DNA of 64,000 nucleotides from Bacteroidales bacterium. GTDB lineage: Bacteria; Bacteroidota; Bacteroidia; Bacteroidales; F082. The notes below the pieces were generated by a model. The model was not told the DNA's origin. It made no database searches and saw nothing but the letters and a program-made list of their open reading frames with translations. Location of the stretch: positions 1 through 64,000 of the forward strand of contig JAFGXS010000042.1 in NCBI GenBank assembly GCA_016936505.1. Direction: 5' to 3'. Position numbers and translations under genes: made by a program. Below are positions 36,784-47,639 of this stretch, in pieces (the first letter of the stretch is position 1; each line of letters starts with the position of its first letter).

Positions 36784-38250
36784 TTAATCAAACTTCCAGG
36801 TACTCCCTTCCTTGGTATCTTTAATTTGAATATTGAGCTTCGCCAATTCATTTCGGATACGATCCGCTGTAGCATAATCCTTATTGTTTTTTGCATCCTG
36901 ACGCATCTGCAACAAAGTTTCCATCAGGTAATCAATCAACTGACTATTGTCCTGTTGCTGATCATCTTTTAATCCCAGAATATCAAACAAATACGTTCCA
37001 AAGAATTTTTTGGTGTAATCAATATCTTCTGCTGAAAGCTTTTCCTTTCCATCATTCACCAGGTTAATCATTCGGGCTAAGTCAAACAAATGAGCAATAG
37101 CAACCGGAGTGTTCAGATCATCATTCAGAGCTTCATCACACAACCTTTCAACAGCTTTTACATCTACAGAAGAAACATCAGAAGCCTTCAGATTATCAAG
37201 CAAATGCCAGGCATCAAACAACTTACTCATTCCCTTTTCTGCAGCCTGTAAAGCATCTGTAGAGAAATCGAGTGTACTGCGATAATGGGCTTGTAAAATA
37301 AAAAACCTGATAACCATGGGCGGATAGGCACGATCCAAGGCACTGTGGTCGCCGGTGAAAAATTCATCCAAAGTGATGAAATTGTTCAGCGACTTACCCA
37401 TTTTCTGTCCATTAATGGTAATCATATTATTGTGCATCCAGTATTTTACAGGATCATGGCCTGTAGCAGCATTGGCCTGGGCAATTTCAGATTCGTGATG
37501 CGGAAACAGCAAATCCATACCACCGCCATGAATATCAAACTCCTCGCCCAGATATTTGGCCCCCATGGCTGAGCACTCGAGATGCCAGCCCGGATAACCT
37601 TCGCTCCATGGAGAAGGCCAGTGCATCAAATGTGTAGGATCGGATTTTTTCCACAGGGCAAAATCATAGGGGTTTTTCTTTTCTTCCTGGCCAGCCAGTT
37701 CACGGGTGTTTTTCAGCAATTCTTCAATACGGCGACCCGAAAGTTTTCCGTAATTATAGCTTTTGTTGTATTTCTCCACATCAAAATACAACGACCCTTC
37801 CGACTCATACGCAAAACCGTTTTCTATAATCTTTTTAATCAGCTCAATTTGTTCGATGATGTGTCCTGATGCAGTGGGTTCAATACTGGGCGGCAGCGTA
37901 TTCAATTGCTCCATATTTTTATGGTAGCGATCCGAAAAATACTTCACCACCTCCATGGGTTCCAGCTGTTCCAGCAAAGCTTTCTTCTGGACCTTGTCTT
38001 CACCTTCATCGGCATCGCCGACCAAATGTCCCACATCGGTGATGTTGCGCACATAGCGCACCTTATAGCCCAGGTGTTTCAGGTAACGGAACAAAATATC
38101 AAAGGTAATGGCCGGCCGGGCATGCCCCAGATGCGCATCGCCATACACCGTTGGTCCACACACATACAGGCCCACATGCGGCGGATTGATGGGTTCAAAG
38201 ACTTCCTTTTTCCGACTGAGCGTGTTGTATATGACCAGTTTGTGTTCCAT
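36784..38250 (-). CDS. cysS: Cysteinyl-tRNA synthetase
   Basis: Charges tRNA-Cys. 488 residues from the ATG at 38248-38250; a TTG seven codons earlier overlaps the promoter and is rejected. Class I motifs are intact: HLGHARP (HIGH equivalent) and KMGKSLNN (KMSKS equivalent). Zinc ligands are Cys in VCGPTVYG and in LECSAMG and the following HHESE. It lies convergent to the cysN fusion with zero intergenic bases. Confidence 0.97.
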   Translation of the reverse strand: MEHKLVIYNTLSRKKEVFEPINPPHVGLYVCGPTVYGDAHLGHARPAITFDILFRYLKHLGYKVRYVRNITDVGHLVGDADEGEDKVQKKALLEQLEPMEVVKYFSDRYHKNMEQLNTLPPSIEPTASGHIIEQIELIKKIIENGFAYESEGSLYFDVEKYNKSYNYGKLSGRRIEELLKNTRELAGQEEKKNPYDFALWKKSDPTHLMHWPSPWSEGYPGWHLECSAMGAKYLGEEFDIHGGGMDLLFPHHESEIAQANAATGHDPVKYWMHNNMITINGQKMGKSLNNFITLDEFFTGDHSALDRAYPPMVIRFFILQAHYRSTLDFSTDALQAAEKGMSKLFDAWHLLDNLKASDVSSVDVKAVERLCDEALNDDLNTPVAIAHLFDLARMINLVNDGKEKLSAEDIDYTKKFFGTYLFDILGLKDDQQQDNSQLIDYLMETLLQMRQDAKNNKDYATADRIRNELAKLNIQIKDTKEGSTWKFD

Positions 38251-38268
38251 ATCCTGTGAATTAATGTG

Positions 38269-38276
38269 CAAAATTA
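38269..38276 (-). promoter_or_regulatory. -7 element for cysS
   Basis: The minus strand reads TAATTTTG followed by CAC, the recurrent promoter context of this window, 18 bp upstream of the ATG. Confidence 0.7.
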
Positions 38277-38366
38277 ATCATTTGCACTGAAATTGAACAA
38301 GGTTATCAGACAATAGGAAAGTGAAAAATATAAAACAGCTTTACTTTTTATTACTTTTAAAACCGA

Positions 38367-38398
38367 TTTGCAGTTTTACTACTGATAAGTTACTTTTG
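38367..38398 (+). promoter_or_regulatory. Promoter of the marC gene
   Basis: TTTG at 38367-38370 and TACTTTTG at 38391-38398, 20 bp apart, an almost complete match to the Bacteroidota -33/-7 promoter. The ATG is 38 bp downstream. Confidence 0.7.
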
Positions 38399-38436
38399 CT
38401 AACTGAGATATAAAACTCCAGCTAGCAAAATTCAAT

Positions 38437-39051
38437 ATGATTGATTATTTAACTTTCTCTCTTACTGTTTTCACCGGCTTCTTTGCCATCATGAATCCCA
38501 TTGCCAATACTCCTATTTTTCTCGGTTTGGTGGAAGATCTTGATGAAGTCTCTAAAAAGAAAGTGGCTAAAACCGGTGTAATCACAGCCTTCATTATTGT
38601 AACGGCTTTTATCGTTCTGGGTAAATATATTTTTGAGGTATTCAGTATTACAATTCCGGCATTTAAAATCACCGGTGGTATTTTGATTTTTTATGTCGGT
38701 TTTGAGATGCTCATGTCAAAAAAATCAAAAGTTCACGATCCTGAAAACAAACAGGGTTCAGACACAATTGCCATTTCACCTTTAGCTATTCCCATTCTTG
38801 CAGGGCCGGGAACTATTGTTACCGCTATGAATTTTGTTTCTAATGCAAACTTCATACAATCGGGAATTGTGATTGGAATTTTCGCTTTAATGATAATTCT
38901 GACTTACATTGCTTTTCGGTTGAGTGAAGTAATTGTAAAAAAAATCGGGGAAAACCTTATTGCCGTTATTGGCAAAATAATGGGCTTACTTCTTGCAATT
39001 ATAGGAACCGGAATGGCCATTGATGGAATTAAACTTGCTTTCCATTTGTAA
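38437..39051 (+). CDS. MarC family integral membrane protein
   Basis: 204 residues with six hydrophobic segments. MNPIANTPIFLGL near the N-terminus and SPLAIPILAGPGTI in the middle are typical of the MarC/UPF0056 family. Earlier claims that MarC gives multidrug resistance are not supported in E. coli, so the role is open. Single gene with its own promoter. Confidence 0.9.
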   Translation: MIDYLTFSLTVFTGFFAIMNPIANTPIFLGLVEDLDEVSKKKVAKTGVITAFIIVTAFIVLGKYIFEVFSITIPAFKITGGILIFYVGFEMLMSKKSKVHDPENKQGSDTIAISPLAIPILAGPGTIVTAMNFVSNANFIQSGIVIGIFALMIILTYIAFRLSEVIVKKIGENLIAVIGKIMGLLLAIIGTGMAIDGIKLAFHL

Positions 39052-39237
39052 AAAGTAAACCCCTCGTTTCATATTAAAATGTAATGCACAATCATTTGTC
39101 AGCATACCTGATGAAGTGAATATTTTTTTAAATGGCCGGTTCAGGTTTATCACTTAATACGGGTACTATTTTATTTCACCTATTCATTAAGAACGTTAAA
39201 TAACTTTAAAATTAAACACTTCCCCACCTTGTTTCTT

Positions 39238-39245
39238 TAACTTTG
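39238..39245 (+). promoter_or_regulatory. -7 element for the tricorn-type protease gene
   Basis: TAACTTTG matches TAnnTTTG, 65 bp upstream of the ATG. The 259-bp gap around it has no other clear signal. Confidence 0.6.
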
Positions 39246-39310
39246 AACAGTTATTTATCAAGTTTCTTTTGAAAAAATATTCATTTTCAATTATTTAAAT
39301 TTTTTACACT

Positions 39311-42300
39311 ATGGTAAATCGTTATAAAATGGTTGCCCTGGCTATGCTTTTATTTACAGGCATGAGTAGTATATGGGCAGCCAATTCGAACGATGGAAAC
39401 GACAATTTACTATGCCGTTTCCCAACCCTGCATAACAATACAATTGTTTTTGAAGCAGCAGGAAATTTATGGAAAGTTAGCCGTGATGGCGGTATTGCTT
39501 CTCGTCTGACTAATGATCCGGGTTATGATATGATGCCCCGTTTCTCTCCTGACGGGAAAACCATTGCTTTCACCGGTCAGTTTGAAGGAAATGTGGATGT
39601 TTATACCATTCCGGCAAACGGTGGTAAAGCCAAACGTCTTACTTATCATTCCGATGTGGTAAAAAAAGCCCCTACCCGTTGGGGACCCGACAATATGGTT
39701 GTAACCTGGACCCCTGATGGAAAAGATATCGTATTCCTTTCCAGAAGAAACACCTGGAATTCCTGGTTCGGTCAACTATTCCAAATCAGCGACAAAGGTG
39801 GGCTTCCTTCACAGCTTCCTCTTCCAAAAGGAGGGGTTCTTTCTTATAGTCCCGACGGAAGTAAAATTGCCTACAACCGCATCTTCAGAAATTTTCGTAC
39901 CTGGAAACGTTACAAAGGAGGACTTGCCCAGGATATTTGGATTTACGATCTAAAAACGCATAAAATTGATCAGCTTACCCATTGGAAAGGCACCGATACC
40001 TACCCCATGTGGTACAAAAACACCATTTACTTTGCTTCTGATCGCGGTTCCAACCAAAGGTTAAATATCTGGGCTTACAATACAAACACTAAAACATTCC
40101 GCCAGGTAACCCATTTTAAAGATTATGATGTTGACTGGCCAAGTTTAGGAAACAACGGTATCGTGTTCCAAAACGGAGGATCGCTATATGTATTGGATTT
40201 ACCATCCGAACAACTTCACAAACTTTCTGTTACTGTTCCAGACGATGGAACCTATACCCGTTCACGCTGGGTAAATGCTGCCAAAATGATTCGTAGTTTT
40301 GATCTGGCTCCCAACGGAAAACGTGCTTTGTTTGGTGCCCGTGGCGATTTATTTACCGTTCCGGCAAAACATGGTCCAACCCGTGATTTAACACAGACTT
40401 CTAATGCACAGGAACAATATCCGGCATGGTCACCCGATGGCAAATGGATCGCTTACCAAACTGATGCCAGTGGAGAAAATAATCTGGCCATTCGTCCTTC
40501 TGACGGAGAAAACAGCCAGACTTATGTTACCCACTTCAAATCAGGATATTTCTATAACCCTCTTTGGTCACCTGGAAGTAACAAACTGGCTTTTTCCGAC
40601 AACGACCATGTGTTGTGGTATGTTAATATAGATGGTAAGAACCCTGTTCGAATTGACCAAGATCCTGTAAATCCAATTCTTGATTACAGCTGGTCACCCG
40701 ACGGGCAATGGATTGCCTATTCCAAAACAAACAAAAGCGGAATCCAGCAAATCTATTTCTATAGCCTGAAAGAAAACAAAACTTTCAAAGTAAGCCAGGG
40801 AATGAATTCTGACTGGAATCCGGTGTTTGGTCCTGATGGAAAATATTTCTATTTCGTATCAGCACGACACGAAAACCCAACCTTCAGTGAAACAGAATTC
40901 AACATTGCCACTTTAAAAATGGATGGCATTTACGTAGCTACATTACAAACAACCGAAAAATCGCCTTTTGCTCCGGTTTCTGATGAAGGAACACCCGTTG
41001 TTAACAGCAATAAAAAACCTGAAGGATCATGGAAAGCAGGAGATTCAAATCCGATTAAAATTGACCTGAATGGTTTAATGCAACGTGTGGTTCCTCTACC
41101 CCTTGCTCCTAATGACTACGGAAACCTACAGGTTCGTGGAGAAAAAGTGTATTATGGAACAGGTCCACTTCAAATGATTGAAGGTCCGTTGCCTGGTAGC
41201 GGTACCGCCTCTGTAAAGGTATTCGATATGGCAACAAAGAAAGATGCAACCATCGTTCCCGATGGAGTAGGAGCATTTTCGGTAAGCGCTGATGGAAATA
41301 CTATTCTTTATGTAAGAAAAGGAAAGTTCTTCCTTATTCCTTCACATTCGCAAGACGGACAAGGAAATGAAGAGTTAAACACTTCAAACATGACTATGGA
41401 AATTCATCCTCATGCCGAATGGGATGAAATGTATCACCAATCATGGCGTTTGTTCCGCGACTTTTTCTATAACACAAAGATGAACGGTGTTAACTGGGAA
41501 GAAGTAGGTAATAAATATGCCAAATTACTACCCCTGATGGGTGCCCGTGAAGACTTGAATTATCTCATTGGTGAAATGATTGGTGAACTGGATAATTCGC
41601 ATTGTTATGTTTGGGGCGGTGACGATGATTACAGAGGTTCATACAATCCTATCGGTGTTCTCGGAGTTGATTTTGGCTTGAACAGAGAAAGTGGCTTGTA
41701 TTATTTCAAGAAAATTTACCAGGGAGATAACTCACGTCCTGACTACGAATCACCAATGACACAACCCGGAAATGATATAAAAGCCGGTGATTACTTATTG
41801 GCAGTTAATGGTCATCCGTTAGAAGCTCCAATAAACCCGTACAGTTTATTTGTGAACACTGCAGGAAAACAAACAACACTAACTGTTGCCGATGATGCAA
41901 AGGGAAAGAACAAACGCACTGTTACAGTCAAACCCATTGACAATTCACTGGATCTAAGACTCCATTCATGGATCAAAGAAAAACGTGATTATGTTAACAA
42001 AAAATCGGATGGAAAGATTGGTTATATCTACCTATCCGACATGGAAGCTGTTGGTATGAACCAATTTATCCGTCAGTTTTATCCTCAAATCAGCAAAGAA
42101 GGGTTAATCATAGACGACCGTTTTAATGGCGGTGGTTTCATCGACCAGATTGTTTTGGAAAGATTGCGCAGAATTCTCATTGGTATGAGCACCAACCGTG
42201 TTCATGCAGAAATGCGTTATCCCGAACAGGTTCTTAACGGATACAAAGCAACATTAATGAACCATTATTCTGCTTCTGATGGTGATATGTTCCCCTTCTA

Positions 42301-42640
42301 TTTCAGAAAATATGGTTTAGGACCATTAATCGGAACACGCACCTGGGGCGGTGTTAGAGGATACAACCGGGTTTGGACATTAATTGATGGCGGACAGCTT
42401 GTTGTTTCACAAAACAGCATCTATGGTCTTGACTCAAAATGGGCAATTGAAGATCATGGTGTAACACCTGATATTAAAGTTGATAACTTACCCGGCGATG
42501 TAATGGCAGGAAAAGACAAACAACTCGATACTGCTGTTGAATACATCATGAAACAAATTAAAGAACATCCGCTTGTTTTGCCTAAACCGCCAGCCGAAAT
42601 TCCGGCATATCCATCAGGTAATGATGCAGGAGGAGAATAA
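39311..42640 (+). CDS. Tricorn-type S41 protease with PD40 beta-propellers and PDZ domain
   Basis: 1109 residues with a signal peptide (to about residue 24, SSIWAANS), so periplasmic. The N-terminal 650 residues carry many WD40-like PD40 repeats (FSPDGKTIAF, WSPDGKWIAY, WSPDGQWIAY and others) forming one or two propellers. A PDZ domain lies at about 785-875, then the S41 catalytic domain. By spacing against archaeal tricorn, the catalytic set is Ser763-His764 (NSHCYVW), nucleophile Ser989 (SASDGD) and Glu1047 (AIEDHG), all conserved. It probably degrades peptides in the periplasm. A strong terminator follows. Confidence 0.93.
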   Translation: MVNRYKMVALAMLLFTGMSSIWAANSNDGNDNLLCRFPTLHNNTIVFEAAGNLWKVSRDGGIASRLTNDPGYDMMPRFSPDGKTIAFTGQFEGNVDVYTIPANGGKAKRLTYHSDVVKKAPTRWGPDNMVVTWTPDGKDIVFLSRRNTWNSWFGQLFQISDKGGLPSQLPLPKGGVLSYSPDGSKIAYNRIFRNFRTWKRYKGGLAQDIWIYDLKTHKIDQLTHWKGTDTYPMWYKNTIYFASDRGSNQRLNIWAYNTNTKTFRQVTHFKDYDVDWPSLGNNGIVFQNGGSLYVLDLPSEQLHKLSVTVPDDGTYTRSRWVNAAKMIRSFDLAPNGKRALFGARGDLFTVPAKHGPTRDLTQTSNAQEQYPAWSPDGKWIAYQTDASGENNLAIRPSDGENSQTYVTHFKSGYFYNPLWSPGSNKLAFSDNDHVLWYVNIDGKNPVRIDQDPVNPILDYSWSPDGQWIAYSKTNKSGIQQIYFYSLKENKTFKVSQGMNSDWNPVFGPDGKYFYFVSARHENPTFSETEFNIATLKMDGIYVATLQTTEKSPFAPVSDEGTPVVNSNKKPEGSWKAGDSNPIKIDLNGLMQRVVPLPLAPNDYGNLQVRGEKVYYGTGPLQMIEGPLPGSGTASVKVFDMATKKDATIVPDGVGAFSVSADGNTILYVRKGKFFLIPSHSQDGQGNEELNTSNMTMEIHPHAEWDEMYHQSWRLFRDFFYNTKMNGVNWEEVGNKYAKLLPLMGAREDLNYLIGEMIGELDNSHCYVWGGDDDYRGSYNPIGVLGVDFGLNRESGLYYFKKIYQGDNSRPDYESPMTQPGNDIKAGDYLLAVNGHPLEAPINPYSLFVNTAGKQTTLTVADDAKGKNKRTVTVKPIDNSLDLRLHSWIKEKRDYVNKKSDGKIGYIYLSDMEAVGMNQFIRQFYPQISKEGLIIDDRFNGGGFIDQIVLERLRRILIGMSTNRVHAEMRYPEQVLNGYKATLMNHYSASDGDMFPFYFRKYGLGPLIGTRTWGGVRGYNRVWTLIDGGQLVVSQNSIYGLDSKWAIEDHGVTPDIKVDNLPGDVMAGKDKQLDTAVEYIMKQIKEHPLVLPKPPAEIPAYPSGNDAGGE

Positions 42641-42646
42641 TTAACA

Positions 42647-42681
42647 CTAAAAAGGAAGAAGCTAAGCTTCTTCCTTTTTAG
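42647..42681 (+). terminator. 17-bp perfect hairpin terminator
   Basis: Arms 42647-42663 and 42665-42681 are perfectly complementary around a single central base, so the real loop is slightly larger. The right arm contains a T5 run and is followed by TTTC. It ends transcription of the tricorn gene. Confidence 0.92.
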
Positions 42682-42706
42682 TTTCATGCTTCTCACTAAT
42701 TTGCTG

Positions 42707-42714
42707 TATTTTTG
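42707..42714 (+). promoter_or_regulatory. -7 element for the small membrane protein / csaA unit
   Basis: TATTTTTG matches TAnnTTTG, 19 bp upstream of the ATG and directly after the terminator. Confidence 0.65.
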
Positions 42715-42733
42715 ACACAAACACCGAGTTTAT

Positions 42734-42994
42734 ATGTTTAAAAAAATCTGGAACAAACCTGCGACCCGAAAAACTATAGGAATTTTATTTTTTGCATACG
42801 CCATTTATTTTATTGTAAAAATTATACTGATGTATATTGAAGTAAACAGCCCCCAAAGTGAATTTAAATATCAGTTTGGATGGATCGAAAGTTACTTTCT
42901 CTCTCCTGCAATAGCTGCCGTTGTGGGTTATCTGTTTTATCATTCTGGGATACATTTAAAGAAATCGAAAAATCAGACTGAAAAAAGAGCATAA
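42734..42994 (+). CDS. Small two-pass membrane protein, unknown function
   Basis: 86 residues with two hydrophobic segments (about 14-35 and 52-68) and a basic C-terminus. I do not recognise a family. Its own promoter, ATG start and one-base overlap with the next gene (TAATG) make it a real gene. Confidence 0.7.
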   Translation: MFKKIWNKPATRKTIGILFFAYAIYFIVKIILMYIEVNSPQSEFKYQFGWIESYFLSPAIAAVVGYLFYHSGIHLKKSKNQTEKRA

Positions 42995-43332
42995 TGGAAA
43001 CAATTCAGTGGTCCGATTTTGAAAAAATAGAGTTGCGTGTTGGAAGAATTATTAAGGCTGAAGTTTTTCCCAAAGCCAGAAAACCGGCTTACATTCTTCA
43101 CGTTGATTTCGGACTGGAATTTGGTATTAAAAAATCCAGTGCACAAATTACTGAGCATTATCAGATCGAATCACTAGTAGGAAAACTGGTCGTAGGAGTT
43201 TTAAATTTTCCAAAAAAACAAATCGGCCCTGTTCAATCAGAGTGTTTAATTACCGGTTTCCCTGATGAGAACGGAAAGGTTGTGCTGTGTGTTCCCGATA
43301 AGGAGGTTCCTTTGGGCAGTAAATTATTTTAA
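42994..43332 (+). CDS. csaA: CsaA-like tRNA-binding domain protein
   Basis: 112 residues forming a single OB-fold of the EMAP-II/CsaA type: IELRVGRIIKAEVFPKARKPAYILHVDFG is the characteristic start (split over residues 11-39), followed by VVGVLNFPKKQIGP and a C-terminal strand. Single-domain members bind tRNA and have been described as export-related chaperones in Bacillus. Coupled to the upstream membrane protein by a one-base overlap. Confidence 0.88.
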   Translation: METIQWSDFEKIELRVGRIIKAEVFPKARKPAYILHVDFGLEFGIKKSSAQITEHYQIESLVGKLVVGVLNFPKKQIGPVQSECLITGFPDENGKVVLCVPDKEVPLGSKLF

Positions 43333-43370
43333 CGCTCAACATTTTTTCATCCGAAAATTAATGGTAAACT

Positions 43371-44588
43371 TTGCAGAAAAGTAACACCTTGCCAAAAAGA
43401 AGAAAATTTTTTGTTTTGGCCCTTTCCGCTTTTGCTGTTATGCTCGGAATGGGAATTATTGCCCCATTGATGCCTCTGTATGCTGAAAACATGGGGGCTT
43501 CAGGTATTTGGCTGGGAGTAATTTTTGCTTCATACTCGGTTTCCCGGTTACTTTTTGTCCCTCTTATCGGGAAAATGTCAGATCGAAAAGGAAGAAAAGT
43601 TATCATTGCTACCGGACTGTTTCTTTACTCCTTATTTTCTCTTTCTTATGTCTTTGCTTACAATCCTCTTACCCTTTCCATAGCCCGTTTTTTACAAGGG
43701 TTGGCTTCGGCAATGACATTACCAATTATTATGGCACTTATTGGTGATATTTCTCCTAAAGGAAAAGAAGGTCGATACATGGGCTATTTTAATGTAGCTC
43801 GATTTTTTGGCATGGGACTCGGTCCTATGCTGGGTGGAAGTCTGAACGATTTGTATGGCATTGATACTGCTTTTTATGTTTTATCAGCTTTGACAGCTCT
43901 AACCTTTGTTTTTGTAATTATTTTTCTGGATAACGAACCTACTCCTTTTCAGAAACAGAAAGCGAATACAAAACAGTCGTATAAAAAGATTTGGAATATC
44001 AAAATCATGCGGGGATTGCTTATTTTCCGCTTTGTATCAGCACTTGGAAGAGGCTCACTTATGTCGTTTCTGGCTGTATATGCTTTTACATTTGGGATCA
44101 GTGCTTTTCAGGTCGGAGTCATTCTCATGGCCAATATAATTTCACTTTCTGTTTTGCAAATCCCTTTCGGGAAAATGGCCGACCGGGTTTCCAAAATGAA
44201 AATGATTATTGTTGGAGGAGGAATTACAGTAATAAGCTTGGCGTTGATGCCCTTAACGGGAAATTTTTACGTTCTGCTGGCTCTGAATATTTTATGGGGA
44301 ACCGGAAGAGCCATTGGGATTCCGGCAACCTCAGCCATCAATACTATTGAAGGCCGAAAATATGGAATGGGGTCTGCCATGGGGCTATTTATGGGCGCTT
44401 TATACGGAGGAATGGTCATTTCTCCATTAGTTTCAGGCATTCTGATGCAAACAATAGGGGTAAAATACATATTCTACTTTTCCGGTTTTGCAACACTTAT
44501 CGGCATTTTTATTTTTTATTCCTATGCCAGAAACATCAACCTGAAACCAGTTATAAAAAAAGAAAAACCTGTATTACCCAATGATTAA
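43371..44588 (+). CDS. MFS transporter
   Basis: Up to 405 residues with twelve membrane segments. The loop-2 signature GKMSDRKGRK and its second-half counterpart GKMADRVSK are clear, and the family resembles drug efflux MFS-1 proteins. No ATG is available near the N-terminus: the start is TTG at 43371 or TTG at 43389. A TAAACTTTG sequence just upstream resembles a -7 element with one extra base. Substrate unknown. Confidence 0.88.
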   Translation: MQKSNTLPKRRKFFVLALSAFAVMLGMGIIAPLMPLYAENMGASGIWLGVIFASYSVSRLLFVPLIGKMSDRKGRKVIIATGLFLYSLFSLSYVFAYNPLTLSIARFLQGLASAMTLPIIMALIGDISPKGKEGRYMGYFNVARFFGMGLGPMLGGSLNDLYGIDTAFYVLSALTALTFVFVIIFLDNEPTPFQKQKANTKQSYKKIWNIKIMRGLLIFRFVSALGRGSLMSFLAVYAFTFGISAFQVGVILMANIISLSVLQIPFGKMADRVSKMKMIIVGGGITVISLALMPLTGNFYVLLALNILWGTGRAIGIPATSAINTIEGRKYGMGSAMGLFMGALYGGMVISPLVSGILMQTIGVKYIFYFSGFATLIGIFIFYSYARNINLKPVIKKEKPVLPND

Positions 44589-44682
44589 GGAAATGTCTTA
44601 AGTGAACTAAAGTGCACTTGATTTAAGGTTATGAAACCTACTTTAAATACTTTAGTACTACTCTATGAACTTCAAGTACTCT

Positions 44683-47487
44683 TTATCCTACAACAATATT
44701 GACAATTCGTTTAGGAACCACAATCACTTTACGGACGGTTTTCCCTTCCAGCCATCGTTTAGCCTCATCGGATTCCAATGCTGACTTTTCAACCTCTGCC
44801 TGAGATGCATCAACGGGCATGGATAATTTGAACCGAACCTTGCCATTGAAAGAAACAGGATATTCGAAATTGTCTTCCTTCAGATATTTTTCATCATATT
44901 CAGGGAAATCAACATGGCTCACACTTCCCTCGTTTCCCAGCTTCGACCACAATTCCTCAGCCATATGCGGAGCATAGGGTTCCAGCAAAACAGCCAATGG
45001 CTCAAGAATTTCCCGTTTATGACATTTTAAATCAGAAAGCTCGTTAGTGCATATCATATAAGCACTTACACTAGTGTTGAACGAGTAACGATCAATATCC
45101 TCACGAATTTTCTTTATGGTTTTATGCAATACTTTCAACTCATCATCAGATGCTTTTTCATCAACAACTATCAGCTGATCATCATCATTAAAGTAAAGCT
45201 TCCAGAGTTTTTTCAGGAAACGATAAACACCTTCAATTCCTTTAGTATCCCAGGGTTTATGCTGATCTATTGGTCCTAAAAACATTTCATACAAACGCAA
45301 GGTATCAGCCCCGTATTTTTCAATCAAATCATCAGGGTTCTGAACATTATGTTTGGATTTAGACATCTTTTCCACCTCATGTCCGCAGATGTATTTTCCG
45401 TCTTCCAAAATAAATTCAGCATCTTTAAAATCAGGCATCCATTTTTTAAACGCTTCAGTGTCCAACACATCATTTTCGACCATATTGATGTCCACATGCA
45501 ACGCCTGGGTATTGTATTGTTTTCTCAATCCATAAGAAACGTACTGATTCGTTCCCTGAACCCTGTAAACAAAGCTCGAACGTCCCTGAATTTTTCCCTG
45601 ATTGATCAGTTTTTTAAACGGTTCTTCTTCACAAACCAAACCTAAATCATATAAAAACTTGTTCCAGAAACGCGAATAAATCAAATGGCCGGCTGCGTGT
45701 TCATCACCACCGATATATAAGTCAACATTTCGCCAGTACTGATTGGCATCTTTTGAAAAATATTCCTGATTATTATTGGGATCCATGTAGCGGAGATAAT
45801 ATCCACTGGAGCCTGCAAAGCCGGGCATAGTATTTGTTTCTAAAGGATAACCGTCTTCGGTTTTCCAATTTTTGGCTCTTGCCAGTGGTGGTTCACCGGT
45901 TTCTGTAGGTAAATATTTATCCACTTCAGGAAGTTCCAGAGGCAAATCATCTTCATTCAAAGGATAAGGCATCCCGTTTTTATAATACATAGGAAACGGT
46001 TCACCCCAATAGCGCTGACGGCTGAAAATAGCATCGCGCAAACGGTAGTTGATTTTCCCGGTTCCCACGTTTATCTCTTCCAACTTTTGAATAGCTGCCT
46101 TGATGGCTTTTTTCACATTCATACCATCCATAAACCCGGAGCTAATCATCACCCCATCTTTTGAATCGTAAGACTCTTCCCAGGTATTAGGATCAGACGG
46201 CTCATCACCAGGTTGTGACACTACCTGAATGATGGATAAATTAAAATGACGTGCAAAGGCAAAATCGCGGCTGTCGTGCGCCGGAACAGCCATAATAGCT
46301 CCTGTTCCATAACCTGCCAAAACATAGTCGGCAATCCAGATTGGCACTTCCTGATTGTTTAACGGATTGATTGCATAAGCTCCGGTAAACACACCGGTAA
46401 CTTTCTTCACTTCCGTCATTCGTTCTCTTTCAGAACGGTTTTTTGCCCACTGAACATATTCAGAAACCTCAGCTTTTTGTTCTTCAGTTGTAATGGAATC
46501 AACCCATTCATGTTCGGGAGCCAGAACCATAAAAGTTGCGCCAAACAAAGTATCGGGACGGGTTGTAAACACTTCTATTCCTTTTGCCTGTTCTTCTGAA
46601 CCATCAGGCTTAGCCAATTGAAAATGCAAAGACGCTCCCTCGCTTCTTCCGATCCAGTTGCGTTGCATTTCTTTCAAAGATTCGGGCCAATCAACAACTT
46701 CCAGGCCATCCAGTAAACGCTGTGCATAAGCGGTAATTCTAAGCGACCACTGTTTCATCAATTTGCGTTCTACAGGATGGCCACCTCTTTCCGATAGTCC
46801 ATCTTTTACCTCATCATTAGCCAATACGGTTCCCAAAGCAGGACACCAGTTTACCATTGTTTCCGACAAATAGGCCAGACGATAACTCATCAGGATTTCC
46901 TGTTGCTCAAATTCTGACTTTAATTTCCACTCATTGGCAGTAAACAATGGAGTTTCATCGCAAACAGCATCAATATTCTGATTTCCTTCTTTTTCAAAAG
47001 CTACTTTCAAATCAGAAACAGGTTCCGCTTTATCTGTTTTTTTGTTGTACCACGATTCGAACAACTGAATAAAAGTCCACTGTGTCCACTTGTAATAGTT
47101 TGGATCTGAGGTTCTTACTTCGCGATCCCAGTCAAAAGAAAACCCGATTTGATCCAGTTGCTGGCGATAACGGGCAATGTTTTTATTGGTGGTAACTTCA
47201 GGGTGAGTTCCGGTTTGAATGGCATACTGCTCTGCAGGAAGTCCGTAAGCATCGTAGCCCATAGGATGCAATACATTATAGCCCTGATGGCGTTTGAACC
47301 GTGACACAATATCAGAGGCAATATAACCCAACGGATGGCCTACGTGTAAACCTGCTCCAGACGGGTAAGGAAACATATCCAGCACATAAAATTTGGGCTT
47401 GTCGGATTTGTTTTCGGCCTTAAATGTTTTGTGATTACTCCAGTATTGTTGCCACTTCTTTTCTATTTCCTGATGATTGTATGCCAT
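44683..47487 (-). CDS. leuS: Leucyl-tRNA synthetase
   Basis: 934 residues from the ATG at 47485-47487; a TTG nine codons upstream is not needed. Class I motifs: HVGHPLGY (HIGH equivalent) and MSKSKHN (KMSKS). The editing domain has [12 protein letters not shown] and the Asp-rich [13 protein letters not shown] region. A TAATTTCG sequence (minus strand, 47566-47573) may be a slightly degenerate -7 element. Confidence 0.97.
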   Translation of the reverse strand: MAYNHQEIEKKWQQYWSNHKTFKAENKSDKPKFYVLDMFPYPSGAGLHVGHPLGYIASDIVSRFKRHQGYNVLHPMGYDAYGLPAEQYAIQTGTHPEVTTNKNIARYRQQLDQIGFSFDWDREVRTSDPNYYKWTQWTFIQLFESWYNKKTDKAEPVSDLKVAFEKEGNQNIDAVCDETPLFTANEWKLKSEFEQQEILMSYRLAYLSETMVNWCPALGTVLANDEVKDGLSERGGHPVERKLMKQWSLRITAYAQRLLDGLEVVDWPESLKEMQRNWIGRSEGASLHFQLAKPDGSEEQAKGIEVFTTRPDTLFGATFMVLAPEHEWVDSITTEEQKAEVSEYVQWAKNRSERERMTEVKKVTGVFTGAYAINPLNNQEVPIWIADYVLAGYGTGAIMAVPAHDSRDFAFARHFNLSIIQVVSQPGDEPSDPNTWEESYDSKDGVMISSGFMDGMNVKKAIKAAIQKLEEINVGTGKINYRLRDAIFSRQRYWGEPFPMYYKNGMPYPLNEDDLPLELPEVDKYLPTETGEPPLARAKNWKTEDGYPLETNTMPGFAGSSGYYLRYMDPNNNQEYFSKDANQYWRNVDLYIGGDEHAAGHLIYSRFWNKFLYDLGLVCEEEPFKKLINQGKIQGRSSFVYRVQGTNQYVSYGLRKQYNTQALHVDINMVENDVLDTEAFKKWMPDFKDAEFILEDGKYICGHEVEKMSKSKHNVQNPDDLIEKYGADTLRLYEMFLGPIDQHKPWDTKGIEGVYRFLKKLWKLYFNDDDQLIVVDEKASDDELKVLHKTIKKIREDIDRYSFNTSVSAYMICTNELSDLKCHKREILEPLAVLLEPYAPHMAEELWSKLGNEGSVSHVDFPEYDEKYLKEDNFEYPVSFNGKVRFKLSMPVDASQAEVEKSALESDEAKRWLEGKTVRKVIVVPKRIVNIVVG

Positions 47488-47639
47488 AATAATTTCAGCC
47501 TTTTCTCTTTTCAAATTGATTTTCAGGGATTCAAACCTCCCCGATCAGTTGATTAATTCAGCCTGCGAAATTAGTAAAAGAAAATGTTTTTTAGGCTTTT
47601 AAGCAGCATCAATGTGCCATTATGCAGTACAAAAACTTT

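Noticed and set aside
41850-42000. Apparent loss of the tricorn catalytic Ser near RFNGGGFID
   Set aside because: The nucleophile is not there. By spacing from the conserved Glu (58 residues) it is Ser989 in SASDGD, which is present, as are Ser763, His764 and Glu1047.
44589-44682. Terminator between the MFS gene and leuS
   Set aside because: Short repeats (AAGTGCACTT, AGTACT) occur but form no stable stem with a T-run.
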